Below are positions 8,643 to 16,829 of a stretch of 64,000 nt of DNA, piece after piece. The first letter of the stretch is position 1; each line of letters begins with the position of its first letter. The notes beneath the pieces were generated by a model that saw nothing but the letters and a program-made list of their open reading frames with translations, searched no databases and had not been told where the DNA came from. The stretch is from Methyloradius palustris (GTDB taxonomy: Bacteria > Pseudomonadota > Gammaproteobacteria > Burkholderiales > Methylophilaceae), in the NCBI RefSeq assembly GCF_019703875.1, contig NZ_AP024110.1:1178001-1242000 (forward strand). Direction: 5' to 3'. A program made the translations under genes and the position numbers.

Positions 8643-10568
8643 ATGATTCAGTTTAAAAATCTCACCCTCGCGCGCGGCGCAAAAATACTCGTGCAAGGCG
8701 CTTCGTTTCAGTTGCATCCAGGGCACAAAGTTGGCCTCACTGGGGCGAATGGCGCTGGTAAATCAAGCATCTTTGCCATGCTGCGCGGTGAATTGCATGC
8801 GGAATCTGGTGATCTTGATATTCCACCGCACTGGGTAATTGCCCATGTAGCCCAAGAAACACCAGCGCTTAACGATGCCGCGGTTGAGTTCGTGCTGGAT
8901 GGTGATGTGGAATTGCGCAGCATAGAACAAGCACTAGCTGCGTTGGAAAACGCCCCAGAGGCAGCAGGCTCAGGTGAGCGAATTGCAGAATTGCATATGC
9001 GTTTGAGTGAAGTGGAAGGCTATTCAGCTAAGGCTAGGGCGGCGGAGCTGTTAAGTGGCCTGGGTTTTACCAGCGCAGATTTAACGCGGCCAGTCTCTGA
9101 TTTTTCTGGTGGCTGGCGCGTGCGGCTTAATCTGGCACGTGCCTTGATGTGCCGCTCTGACTTGCTGTTGCTCGATGAACCCACCAATCACCTGGACTTG
9201 GACGCTGTGATCTGGCTTGAAAGCTGGCTCAAAGAATATCGTGGCACGCTCATGTTGATCTCACACGATCGAGATTTCCTTGATGTAGTGATTAACCATA
9301 TTGCACATATTGAGCAGCAAAAACTCACTTTATATCGCGGTGGCTATTCCGATTTTGAACGCCAGCGTGCTGAAAAACTAGCCCAACAACAATCTCTCTA
9401 TGAGCGCCAGCAACGTGATGTTGCCCACCTTAACAAATATATAGATCGCTTTCGCGCACAAGCCACCAAGGCGCGCCAGGCACAAAGTCGTATCAAGGCG
9501 CTAGAACGCATGGAGCTGATCAGCGCCGCCCATGTAGATAGCCCGTTTGGTTTCAGTTTTCGTGCCTCGATTTCGGCGCCAGACCCATTGCTGGTGCTGG
9601 ATGATGTTGATGCTGGCTACAATCAACTCGCCGTGCTTAAACATATTGCCTTGACCATGCGCCCAGGCGAGCGGCTTGGTTTACTTGGCCGCAATGGCGC
9701 AGGTAAATCTACCTTGGTGAAATTACTCGCCGCAGAGCTTCAGCCATTGAACGGTAAGCGTGTGGAAGGCAAAGACCTCAACATCGGTTACTTTGCCCAG
9801 CATCAGCTAGAGCAATTACGGCTGGATGAATCGCCGCTGCAACATATGCTGCGCTTAGATCCACAAACGCGTGAGCAGGAGCACCGCAATTATCTTGGCG
9901 GTTTTGATTTCCGTGGTGATATGGTCACAAGCCCTTGTGCGCCCTTTTCAGGGGGCGAGAAATCGCGCCTCGCTCTAGCGTTATTGATCTGGACACGTCC
10001 GAATCTATTATTGCTTGATGAGCCCACCAACCATCTTGACCTCGAAATGCGGCATGCACTCACGCTGGCACTACAGGAATACGAGGGCGGTGTAGTGCTG
10101 GTTTCTCATGACCGCGCTTTGCTGCGTGCCAGTTGCGACAAATTTGTGCTAGTCGCCGATGGCAAAGTGGAAGCCTTTGATGGTGATCTTGAAGATTATC
10201 GTGATTGGCTGACGCAACAGCGCCTTAAAGAAAAAAATGTGGATTTAGTAGCAGAAGTTGAATCAGATAAAAGCAGCAATAAACAAGACCGTGCGCAAAA
10301 CAAGGCCGATCGCCAGGCAAGGCAAGCAGAGCGTCGCCCGTTGCTTAAAGAGTCCGAACAGATTGAAGCCAGCATGGCCAAATGGCAAGCCGAGAAAACT
10401 GAGCTAGATAGCCGCATGGCAAAGCCTGAGATTTACAGCGCGGAGAATAAAAACGCGTTGCAAGACATACTAAAACGCCAAGCTGAGTTAACTAAACAGA
10501 TAGACCAGGCAGAAGAACGCTGGCTGGAAATTCATGAAATTTTGGAAGCTATCCCCGCGATTGCTTAA
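8643..10568 (+). CDS. yheS: ABC-F family ATPase YheS
   Basis: This 641-residue soluble protein has two ABC ATPase modules and no membrane segments, the ABC-F plan. Module 1 has GANGAGKSS near residue 35, the signature SDFSGGWRVRL and LLLLDEPTNHLDLDA. Module 2 has GRNGAGKST, FSGGEKSRLALAL and LLLLDEPTNHLDLE. The linker and the charged C-terminal coil (KQDRAQNKADRQARQAERRP region) match remembered E. coli YheS (637 residues) along nearly the whole length. ABC-F proteins bind the ribosomal E site and modulate translation or relieve stalling. The 231-bp region before it is shared with the divergent yhdP. Confidence 0.95.
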   Translation: MIQFKNLTLARGAKILVQGASFQLHPGHKVGLTGANGAGKSSIFAMLRGELHAESGDLDIPPHWVIAHVAQETPALNDAAVEFVLDGDVELRSIEQALAALENAPEAAGSGERIAELHMRLSEVEGYSAKARAAELLSGLGFTSADLTRPVSDFSGGWRVRLNLARALMCRSDLLLLDEPTNHLDLDAVIWLESWLKEYRGTLMLISHDRDFLDVVINHIAHIEQQKLTLYRGGYSDFERQRAEKLAQQQSLYERQQRDVAHLNKYIDRFRAQATKARQAQSRIKALERMELISAAHVDSPFGFSFRASISAPDPLLVLDDVDAGYNQLAVLKHIALTMRPGERLGLLGRNGAGKSTLVKLLAAELQPLNGKRVEGKDLNIGYFAQHQLEQLRLDESPLQHMLRLDPQTREQEHRNYLGGFDFRGDMVTSPCAPFSGGEKSRLALALLIWTRPNLLLLDEPTNHLDLEMRHALTLALQEYEGGVVLVSHDRALLRASCDKFVLVADGKVEAFDGDLEDYRDWLTQQRLKEKNVDLVAEVESDKSSNKQDRAQNKADRQARQAERRPLLKESEQIEASMAKWQAEKTELDSRMAKPEIYSAENKNALQDILKRQAELTKQIDQAEERWLEIHEILEAIPAIA

Positions 10569-10604
10569 TCTAAGTTTTCTTGGAAAATATTGAGGAGTGA
10601 ACTG

Positions 10605-11171
10605 ATGGAAGCAACTTACGCAAAAAGACTCAGCCTGCTTTACGCGCTTTGCCTGACGGAAGCGCTGAGTGATGACCGATTAGCGCCCAGCACTGACTTG
10701 GATGATTACGACCCACTAGAGGCAGCAGGCTATCTGGCTTGCTACATCACATTCAAGGCTATTCAGCATGCAGAGCGCTCACCTGTGGATGAGCGCATCG
10801 AGCAATTTGATATGCTCAGCGTTTACCAGGCCTACGCCATGCTGGTGTATTTCTACCTGACCCTACCATTAGGCGCTGAGGGGATTGCGCCTGAACTGGT
10901 GGAATCTGCCGTAGTCATTGCGAAATCGCTATTCTCAGAGCTTTCAACAGAAGAGTTAGCTGAGATTGTGGATTCAGGTAACCACAAATTTGAACTGATA
11001 GGTAACGCCGAAGCCGAGCACTGGATGAATTACCGCGAGGACATGGATAAAATCGTGGTCGCTTTCGTGGTGGCGGGCACAGATGAAAACTCACCGTTTG
11101 AGAAAGAAGAACTCATCCCCATGTTTGGCGCTTTACTCAGCATGTTATGTGAGGCGTTTGAGAATATCTAG
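10605..11171 (+). CDS. Acidic helical protein of unknown function
   Basis: I do not recognise this 188-residue protein. It is strongly acidic, appears largely helical, and has no signal peptide or clear membrane helix, although one stretch near residues 80-95 (AMLVYFYLTLPLG) is hydrophobic. The start is ATG 10605, with GAGGAG at 10592-10597 as ribosome site. The open frame extends to a TTG at 10590, which would place the ribosome site inside the gene. It lies 36 bp after yheS on the same strand, so the two are probably co-transcribed. The gene after it faces the opposite way and converges with a 3-bp gap. Confidence 0.75.
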   Translation: MEATYAKRLSLLYALCLTEALSDDRLAPSTDLDDYDPLEAAGYLACYITFKAIQHAERSPVDERIEQFDMLSVYQAYAMLVYFYLTLPLGAEGIAPELVESAVVIAKSLFSELSTEELAEIVDSGNHKFELIGNAEAEHWMNYREDMDKIVVAFVVAGTDENSPFEKEELIPMFGALLSMLCEAFENI

Positions 11172-11174
11172 GGC

Positions 11175-11606
11175 TTAATTTTCAGGAAAACTGCCATCTA
11201 GGTAAAACCAGTGGTTATTTAGTCGAATAAAGCGGCTAATTTCATGCAGGCGTTCAGCTTTGCCGTTTACCTTGTAGCGTGCAATAAATTCTACGATCGC
11301 GTGGTCTGCGTCAATATTGCTGGTATGTTTGATCTGAAGTCCTAGCCATTTGGTAGCCTCGTCTTTGCTTAAGTCTAACCTAGCGGGCCTTGTATCTGGA
11401 TGCCAGGTAGCGAGTACATAATCTTCTAGATTCAAGACGTAAGCTGAATAACGCGAGCGCATCAATGCTTCAGAAGTCTGAGCGGATTGACCTTGATGCA
11501 ATGGCTCGCAGCACGATGCATAAGATTTTCCGCTCTCGCAAGCACAGGTGGATGTTGGTTTATTTTTCATTGAGTTTGCATCTGAGAGCTGGGATTCACC
11601 GTACAT
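11175..11606 (-). CDS. YchJ-family SEC-C motif protein, lacking the C-terminal SEC-C
   Basis: This is a YchJ-like protein of up to 143 residues. An N-terminal SEC-C zinc motif (CACESGKSYASCC) is followed by the YchJ core: LMRSRYSAYV, DYVLATWHPDTRP, WLGL, FIARY and HEISRFIRLNNHWFYLDG. E. coli YchJ has a second CPCGSGKKFKKCC-type motif at its C-terminus, but here the protein stops straight after the DG-F segment. SEC-C motifs bind zinc, as in SecA. The cellular role of YchJ is unknown. Two starts are possible, ATG 11606 and ATG 11570 (MKNKPTSTC). Neither has a clear ribosome site, and the shorter one fits the family better. It is divergent from the esterase gene across about 42 bp. Confidence 0.85.
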   Translation of the reverse strand: MYGESQLSDANSMKNKPTSTCACESGKSYASCCEPLHQGQSAQTSEALMRSRYSAYVLNLEDYVLATWHPDTRPARLDLSKDEATKWLGLQIKHTSNIDADHAIVEFIARYKVNGKAERLHEISRFIRLNNHWFYLDGSFPEN

Positions 11607-11648
11607 TGTATTGAATATTGAAGCTTAACTAAAATGACCATGGTTTAA

Positions 11649-12539
11649 ATGACGATGACCTCAGCCAATAAATTACTCATTACTTTGTTATCTAGTGTTG
11701 CTGTTGCTTTTACCACGGCGTGCTCCCCAGTTAAGACCCTGAACGCGATTATCCCCAGCGATGGTTATACGCTAGCAAAGGGGATTGCCTATGGCGCCTT
11801 GCCAAGGCAAAAGCTGGATGTCTATATTCCAAGAAGCAAAGATTCAGTCGCTAAACCTATCGTGGTCTTTTTTTATGGTGGTAGTTGGGATTCAGGTGAC
11901 CGCGCTGATTATAAATTCGTTGCCGAAGCGCTGACTTCAAAGGGTTTTGTGGTGGTGATTCCTGATTATCGCGTGTATCCAGAAGTGGTCTTCCCAGAGT
12001 TTGTGTTTGATGCTGCTAAAGCCGTCAAGTGGGCGAAAGATAACGCAGAAAAATACAATGGGGATCACAACAAAGTATTTCTTGCGGGCCATTCCGCAGG
12101 GGCACATATCGCCGCCATGCTGACTTTAGATTCACAATATCTGGCATCCGTTGATTTGAAGCCGAAGGATTTCTTAGGAATGATAGGCCTAGCAGGGCCT
12201 TATGATTTTCTGCCAGTTAAAACGGATCGCCTCAGAACCATTCTTGGCCCCGAAGACCAGCGCTGGAAATCGCAGCCTATCAATTTCGTCAAAGGCGATA
12301 ATCCACCTATGCTGCTGATGGTAGGCTTAAAAGATGATACCGTTTGGCCACGAAATACATTCAATCTTGCGGCTAAAATCAAAGAGGCCGGCGGCCCCGT
12401 AGAAGTGTTGCAATACCCAGATTACAGCCATATAGAAATGGTCGCCAAGCTTGCCAAGCCATTCCGTAAAAAAGATGATCTGCTTGATGCAATCACCAAT
12501 TTTATTGAAAGCCATACTGTAGCAAGCGCCTCAAATTAA
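11649..12539 (+). CDS. Lipoprotein alpha/beta hydrolase (esterase-like)
   Basis: This 296-residue alpha/beta hydrolase begins with a hydrophobic signal ending in a lipobox-like TTAC at about residues 22-25, so it is probably an acylated envelope protein. The oxyanion motif FYGGSW is near residue 75, in the hormone-sensitive-lipase/BD-FAE style. The nucleophile elbow GHSAGAH is near residue 148. A late Asp (GLKDDTVWP) and His (YPDYSHIEM) complete a plausible triad. The substrate is unknown; short-chain or feruloyl-type esters are typical of the family. The start is ATG 11649 or the in-frame ATG 11655. Its stop overlaps the stop of the convergent gene by four bases. Confidence 0.88.
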   Translation: MTMTSANKLLITLLSSVAVAFTTACSPVKTLNAIIPSDGYTLAKGIAYGALPRQKLDVYIPRSKDSVAKPIVVFFYGGSWDSGDRADYKFVAEALTSKGFVVVIPDYRVYPEVVFPEFVFDAAKAVKWAKDNAEKYNGDHNKVFLAGHSAGAHIAAMLTLDSQYLASVDLKPKDFLGMIGLAGPYDFLPVKTDRLRTILGPEDQRWKSQPINFVKGDNPPMLLMVGLKDDTVWPRNTFNLAAKIKEAGGPVEVLQYPDYSHIEMVAKLAKPFRKKDDLLDAITNFIESHTVASASN

Positions 12540-13126
12540 CTTTGAGTTTTCATACTCGCTTGCACTTGTTCCATCAGAGTACCCGCAACAACACGCCCAA
12601 GTTTAGATTCCCGCATCGCCATATGCCATTGCGATACACAGGCTTTAATTTGTAGGTAGCCCGTAGCCGTGATGATGGTCGATTTCATGCCACGGCCCAT
12701 GATGCCCAGATACTCATCGGTACTGCTGAGAAGAATCTGTTTCACCGTATTCACTTGGTCTTCATTCATTTGGATTTCAGTATCAAGCGTGTAAGCCGTG
12801 GGCGTGGTGATGACTTCGCTGATAGCGGGAATATCTGCTGTTTCAACAATGACCGGTTTTTTGGCAGTATCAATAACAAAGCCGAGTGTTTCTAGCTCAA
12901 GCAATATTTCCAGTACATTAGTGTTCTTGAGGCCTGCTTGCAGATCATCACTGTTGCGCTTGCCATCAATCAGAATCAAAATCTGCCGTTGTCGCACATT
13001 CAGTGCGCGATTTTCCGCATTGATTTCAGCTAATCCAGCAGGAGTTTTCTCAAAGATGGCCAAGGGTTTGCGATTCGTAATGTAATCGGGCAAGCCTAAT
13101 GCCGAATTATTGCGGTCAGATTGCAA
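12536..13126 (-). CDS. Uncharacterised protein with winged-helix-like N-terminal segment
   Basis: I do not recognise a named family for this 196-residue protein. Residues about 40-90 (RQRQILILIDGKRNSDDL, then LEILLELETLGFVID) look like the short winged-helix module in several betaproteobacterial regulatory or gliding proteins, where the pattern is I-DGKR-s-x-e-L followed by a helix ending in L-x-x-L-G-x-I. The C-terminal half is helical and has no obvious catalytic motif. The open frame starts with TTG at 13126. No ATG occurs before residue 119, so either TTG is the start or the true start is non-canonical. It converges with the esterase gene and diverges from aroG. Confidence 0.7.
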   Translation of the reverse strand: MQSDRNNSALGLPDYITNRKPLAIFEKTPAGLAEINAENRALNVRQRQILILIDGKRNSDDLQAGLKNTNVLEILLELETLGFVIDTAKKPVIVETADIPAISEVITTPTAYTLDTEIQMNEDQVNTVKQILLSSTDEYLGIMGRGMKSTIITATGYLQIKACVSQWHMAMRESKLGRVVAGTLMEQVQASMKTQS

Positions 13127-13224
13127 AAGTAGAATGCGCGCGCGACTGACTATTTTTGGCAGTTGCCTTTAATGACATTCATCAGGCCTTACGCAATAGA
13201 ATGCCAATTTTCTTGCTGGGGCTT

Positions 13225-13230
13225 TATAAT
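13225..13230 (+). promoter_or_regulatory. Consensus -10 box upstream of aroG
   Basis: A perfect TATAAT lies 42 bp before the aroG ATG in the divergent intergenic region. The matching -35 hexamer is weak (TGCCAA with 17-bp spacing), so the promoter call rests mainly on the -10 and its position. No operator was identified. Confidence 0.4.
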
Positions 13231-13272
13231 GCTGGGCTTTACCAAAGCGCTAGCGTGCAATAGTCACCTAAA

Positions 13273-14361
13273 ATGAGTCCTATAGAAAAACTTGCCACCG
13301 ATGATGTCCGCATACTGGAAATCAAGGAACTCAGGCCGCCTTCAGAGCTGCTCGAAGAGCTGCAGCCCAGCCTCGCCACAACAAATAACATTGTTGCTAC
13401 GCGTCAGGCTATCCACCGTATTTTGCACAGTGCTGATGATCGCCTGCTGGTCATTATCGGCCCTTGTTCTATCCACGATTATGCTGCGGGCATTGAATAC
13501 ACCAAGCGCTTACTGGAACAGAAGAACAAACTCGCAAACGAGTTGTTGATTGTGATGCGTGTTTACTTTGAAAAACCACGCACCACGGTAGGCTGGAAAG
13601 GTCTGATCAACGACCCGCATCTGGATGGCAGCTTTCAAATCAATGAAGGCTTGCAACTGGCGCGTCGTTTCTTGCTCGAGGTCAACGAGCTAGGCATGCC
13701 CGCGGGAACAGAATTCTTGGATACCATCACGCCACAATACACTGCTGACTTGGTTAGCTGGGGCGCAATTGGCGCGCGCACTACCGAGTCGCAAGTGCAT
13801 AGGGAGCTGGCTTCGGGCTTATCTTGCCCTGTTGGTTTCAAGAATGGTACAGATGGCAACATTCGTATCGCCGTTGATGCGATCAAGGCAGCGGCCAGCC
13901 CGCACCACTTCTTGTCAGTCACGAAGGAGGGGCATTCGGCGATTATCTCTACTGCAGGCAATGAAGATTGCCATGTGATTCTGCGCGGCGGAAAAGCGCC
14001 TAATTATGATGCTGCCAGTGTGAATGCCGCAGGCAAAGAGCTCGCTGCTTCAGGCTTAGCAGCCAAGGTGATGATTGATTGCAGCCATGCCAACAGCAGC
14101 AAGCAATACAAATTACAGATCAATGTAGCGCAAGACGTAGCGCAGCAATTGAGTACTGGTGACGACCGTGTGATTGGCGTTATGGTAGAGTCACACCTGA
14201 AAGAAGGGCGTCAGGATCATACTCCAGGTTGCCCTCTGAAATATGGCATATCTATCACTGATGCCTGTATCGGTTGGGAAGATACCATTACTTTGCTAGA
14301 AGGTTTGGCGGCTGGTGTTCGTGACCGTCGCCATGCGCATAATGAAGAAATCGGGCAGTAA
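13273..14361 (+). CDS. aroG: DAHP synthase, class I (AroG type)
   Basis: This enzyme condenses phosphoenolpyruvate and erythrose-4-phosphate to DAHP, the first step of the shikimate pathway. The 362-residue protein agrees with remembered E. coli AroG almost throughout: IGPCSIHD, MRVYFEKPRTTVGWKG, GAIGARTTESQVHRELASG, PVGFKNGTDG, FLSVTKEGHSAI, MIDCSHANSSKQY and VMVESHL. Which aromatic amino acid inhibits it cannot be decided by eye. It stands alone, with a TATAAT upstream and a strong terminator downstream. ATG 13273 is the start, with no clear Shine-Dalgarno. Confidence 0.95.
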   Translation: MSPIEKLATDDVRILEIKELRPPSELLEELQPSLATTNNIVATRQAIHRILHSADDRLLVIIGPCSIHDYAAGIEYTKRLLEQKNKLANELLIVMRVYFEKPRTTVGWKGLINDPHLDGSFQINEGLQLARRFLLEVNELGMPAGTEFLDTITPQYTADLVSWGAIGARTTESQVHRELASGLSCPVGFKNGTDGNIRIAVDAIKAAASPHHFLSVTKEGHSAIISTAGNEDCHVILRGGKAPNYDAASVNAAGKELAASGLAAKVMIDCSHANSSKQYKLQINVAQDVAQQLSTGDDRVIGVMVESHLKEGRQDHTPGCPLKYGISITDACIGWEDTITLLEGLAAGVRDRRHAHNEEIGQ

Positions 14362-14405
14362 GTAAAGCACGAGTTTTATCTTTATATCGTTTGAGTAATT
14401 GTCAG

Positions 14406-14436
14406 TAAAAATCCCCTGTTTATCAGGGGATTTTTA
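14406..14436 (+). terminator. Rho-independent terminator after aroG
   Basis: TAAAAATCCCCTG (14406-14418) pairs perfectly with CAGGGGATTTTTA (14424-14436) around a five-base loop. The T run is built into the descending arm. It lies 45 bp after the aroG stop and before the c-di-GMP gene. Confidence 0.88.
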
Positions 14437-14551
14437 CTTTGGTGTAGCCATCTTTGTTATCCCCAGCAATCTTCTTGCTATTTGTAAATAAAATGTTACA
14501 TTTGGCTGAGAGTACACACAACAGGTTTTATCAGCTTCGGGGAGAAGTGTG

Positions 14552-16816
14552 ATGGATTTAATATCGCAATGGCTTATTCCAAGTCAGTTCATGCCGCATG
14601 GGCATTGTTATCTCTGGACGCCTTCACTACTCTGGCTTTACGTCATCTCTGACAGCCTGATTTTTCTTTCCTACTATACTATCCCTGTCGCTATTGTGTA
14701 TTTTGTGCGCAAGCGGCGTGACATGCAGTTCACTTGGATATTTTGGCTATTTTCCTTATTCATATTCGCTTGTGGTACCACACACCTAATTTCTATTTTA
14801 ACGATATGGGAGCCAGCTTATTGGCTAGACGCGACAGCAAAAGCATTTACTGCAGCCTTCTCAGCCGTAACTGCTGTGATGCTTTGGCGATTGATTCCAA
14901 CTGCGCTCAAAATACCAAGTACCAAGCAATTAGCCGATACAGTTGCGCAGCTAGAACAGCAAATTCAAAAACGGATTAAAGCCGAACTCGCGATTGAAGA
15001 CTTAAATCGCAATCTGGAGCGTTTGGTCGCCTTGCGTACTGAAGAGCTGACCTCTACAAACACTAAACTAGTTGATGAGATCGAGCGCCGTAAACAAACT
15101 GAAGAAGAGCTTTTCAGCCAGAAACAGTTAGCACTTGTCACGCTTGAGTCTATCGGTGATGCTGTCATCACCACCAATATGCAATCCGAAGTGGCTTACC
15201 TAAACCCTGTCGCAGAGAAGATGACGGGCTGGAATAAACAGGATGCCTTTGGCAAACCTATCCTTGAGGTATTTCGCATACTCAATGAAAGCACGCGTAA
15301 GCTTGCGCCAAACCCTGTGGATGTTGTGCTGGCGCATGGAGAGGTTTGTGGCCTAGCTAACCATACTTTGCTGGTCAGCAAGAGTGGTAAAGAGTTTGAT
15401 ATTGAAGACTCCGCCGCGCCTATTCGCGATCAGAATGGCATTATGCATGGCGTTGTGCTGGTGTTTCATGATGTCAGTGAAACCAAGAAAATGGCGCACA
15501 AAATGACCTATCTGGCCGAGCACGATTTCTTGACTGATCTGCCAAATCGCCTGTTGCTGACTGACCGTATTACACAGGCATTGAATTCTGCGCAACGCCG
15601 TCATGTAAAAGCGGCTTTGATGTTTCTTGATATTGACCATTTCAAGAAAATCAACGATACCCTGGGGCATGAAATCGGGGATATATTGCTCAAGCAGTTG
15701 AGTCGCCGATTACAAAACTGTTTGCGCACCAGCGATACCATTAGTCGCCAAGGCGGTGATGAGTTCATCATCTTGCTACCAGAGATTGCCGATGATTACG
15801 CGCCAGCCGAAATAGCTGAAAAATTATTAGCTGCAACCCTAAAAAGCTTTGCGATTGATAGCCATGAATTAAATATATCGCTCAGTATCGGGATTGCCAT
15901 ATACCCAGATGACGGCAGTAATGCAGAGATGCTGACCAAGAATGCAGATACCGCCATGTACCACGCCAAGGGTGCAGGCCGTAATAACTATCAGTTTTTT
16001 GCCAATGAAATGACACAGCGGGTGGCCGAGCAGTTATCACTGGAAAATAGCCTGCAAAAAGCCATATCCCACCAAGAATTCAAGTTGGTGTATCAGCCTA
16101 AGGTATCGCTCACGACAGGTAAAATGATTGGGGTAGAAGCCTTATTGCGCTGGCAACACCCAGACTGGGGCTTGATAGCGCCTGACCGGTTTATCCCCGT
16201 GGCGGAAGATAGTGGGTTGATTAAACGGATAGGTAATTGGGTGCTGCATGAAGCTTGCAGTCAAAATGTGGCTTGGCAAAAAATGGGCTTGCCACCTCTA
16301 CCTGTCGCGGTGAATCTTTCCGTGGTTGAGCTGCGGCAGCCTAACTTTTTGCAGCAAGTGACACGTACATTGTTGCAGACAGGGATGGAACCCCATTTGC
16401 TGGAGCTGGAAGTGACCGAAAGTATCGCCATTCAAGGCATGGCCGACGCTATTGAATGGTTGAATAAGCTCAGGAATATGGGTGTGAAGCTCTCGATTGA
16501 TGACTTTGGTACAGGCTATTCCAGCCTTTCATACTTAAAACGGCTACCTGTTGATACCATCAAGATCGATAAGAGTTTTGTGCGCGATATTACGACTGAC
16601 CCATATGATGCCGCGATTATTAAGGCGATTATCAGCATGTCGCACAGTCTTAAATTGAATGTAATCGCCGAAGGCGTAGAAACTACCGAGCAGCTTTCAT
16701 TCTTGCAAGAGCATGAATGCGACCAGATGCAGGGTTACCTGTTCAGTCGTCCAATCCCTGCGGATGAGATCGTCAATTTACTTACCCTTGAAATGGCTGG
16801 AAAGCTGCCGTCATAA
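14552..16816 (+). CDS. Ethylene-receptor-like membrane sensor with PAS, GGDEF and EAL domains
   Basis: This 754-residue protein starts at ATG 14552, with GGGGAG at 14539-14544 deciding against the GTG three bases earlier. Residues 1-130 hold three membrane helices resembling the Cu(I)/ethylene-binding domain of plant ETR1. ETR1 residues D25, Y32, I35, P36, I62, C65 and H69 appear at identical relative spacing as D34, Y41, I44, P45, I71, C74 and H78. A coiled linker (about 135-185) leads to a PAS domain (about 190-310). The cyclase domain follows with intact GGDEF at 401-405 and an RxxD inhibitory site at 392-395. The EAL phosphodiesterase domain starts at E529 (EALLRW) and keeps NLS, DDFGTGYSSL and AEGVE. 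Both catalytic sites look intact, so it may make or degrade c-di-GMP. The signal sensed is inference. Confidence 0.92.
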   Translation: MDLISQWLIPSQFMPHGHCYLWTPSLLWLYVISDSLIFLSYYTIPVAIVYFVRKRRDMQFTWIFWLFSLFIFACGTTHLISILTIWEPAYWLDATAKAFTAAFSAVTAVMLWRLIPTALKIPSTKQLADTVAQLEQQIQKRIKAELAIEDLNRNLERLVALRTEELTSTNTKLVDEIERRKQTEEELFSQKQLALVTLESIGDAVITTNMQSEVAYLNPVAEKMTGWNKQDAFGKPILEVFRILNESTRKLAPNPVDVVLAHGEVCGLANHTLLVSKSGKEFDIEDSAAPIRDQNGIMHGVVLVFHDVSETKKMAHKMTYLAEHDFLTDLPNRLLLTDRITQALNSAQRRHVKAALMFLDIDHFKKINDTLGHEIGDILLKQLSRRLQNCLRTSDTISRQGGDEFIILLPEIADDYAPAEIAEKLLAATLKSFAIDSHELNISLSIGIAIYPDDGSNAEMLTKNADTAMYHAKGAGRNNYQFFANEMTQRVAEQLSLENSLQKAISHQEFKLVYQPKVSLTTGKMIGVEALLRWQHPDWGLIAPDRFIPVAEDSGLIKRIGNWVLHEACSQNVAWQKMGLPPLPVAVNLSVVELRQPNFLQQVTRTLLQTGMEPHLLELEVTESIAIQGMADAIEWLNKLRNMGVKLSIDDFGTGYSSLSYLKRLPVDTIKIDKSFVRDITTDPYDAAIIKAIISMSHSLKLNVIAEGVETTEQLSFLQEHECDQMQGYLFSRPIPADEIVNLLTLEMAGKLPS

Positions 16817-16829
16817 GAGCACAGCAAGA

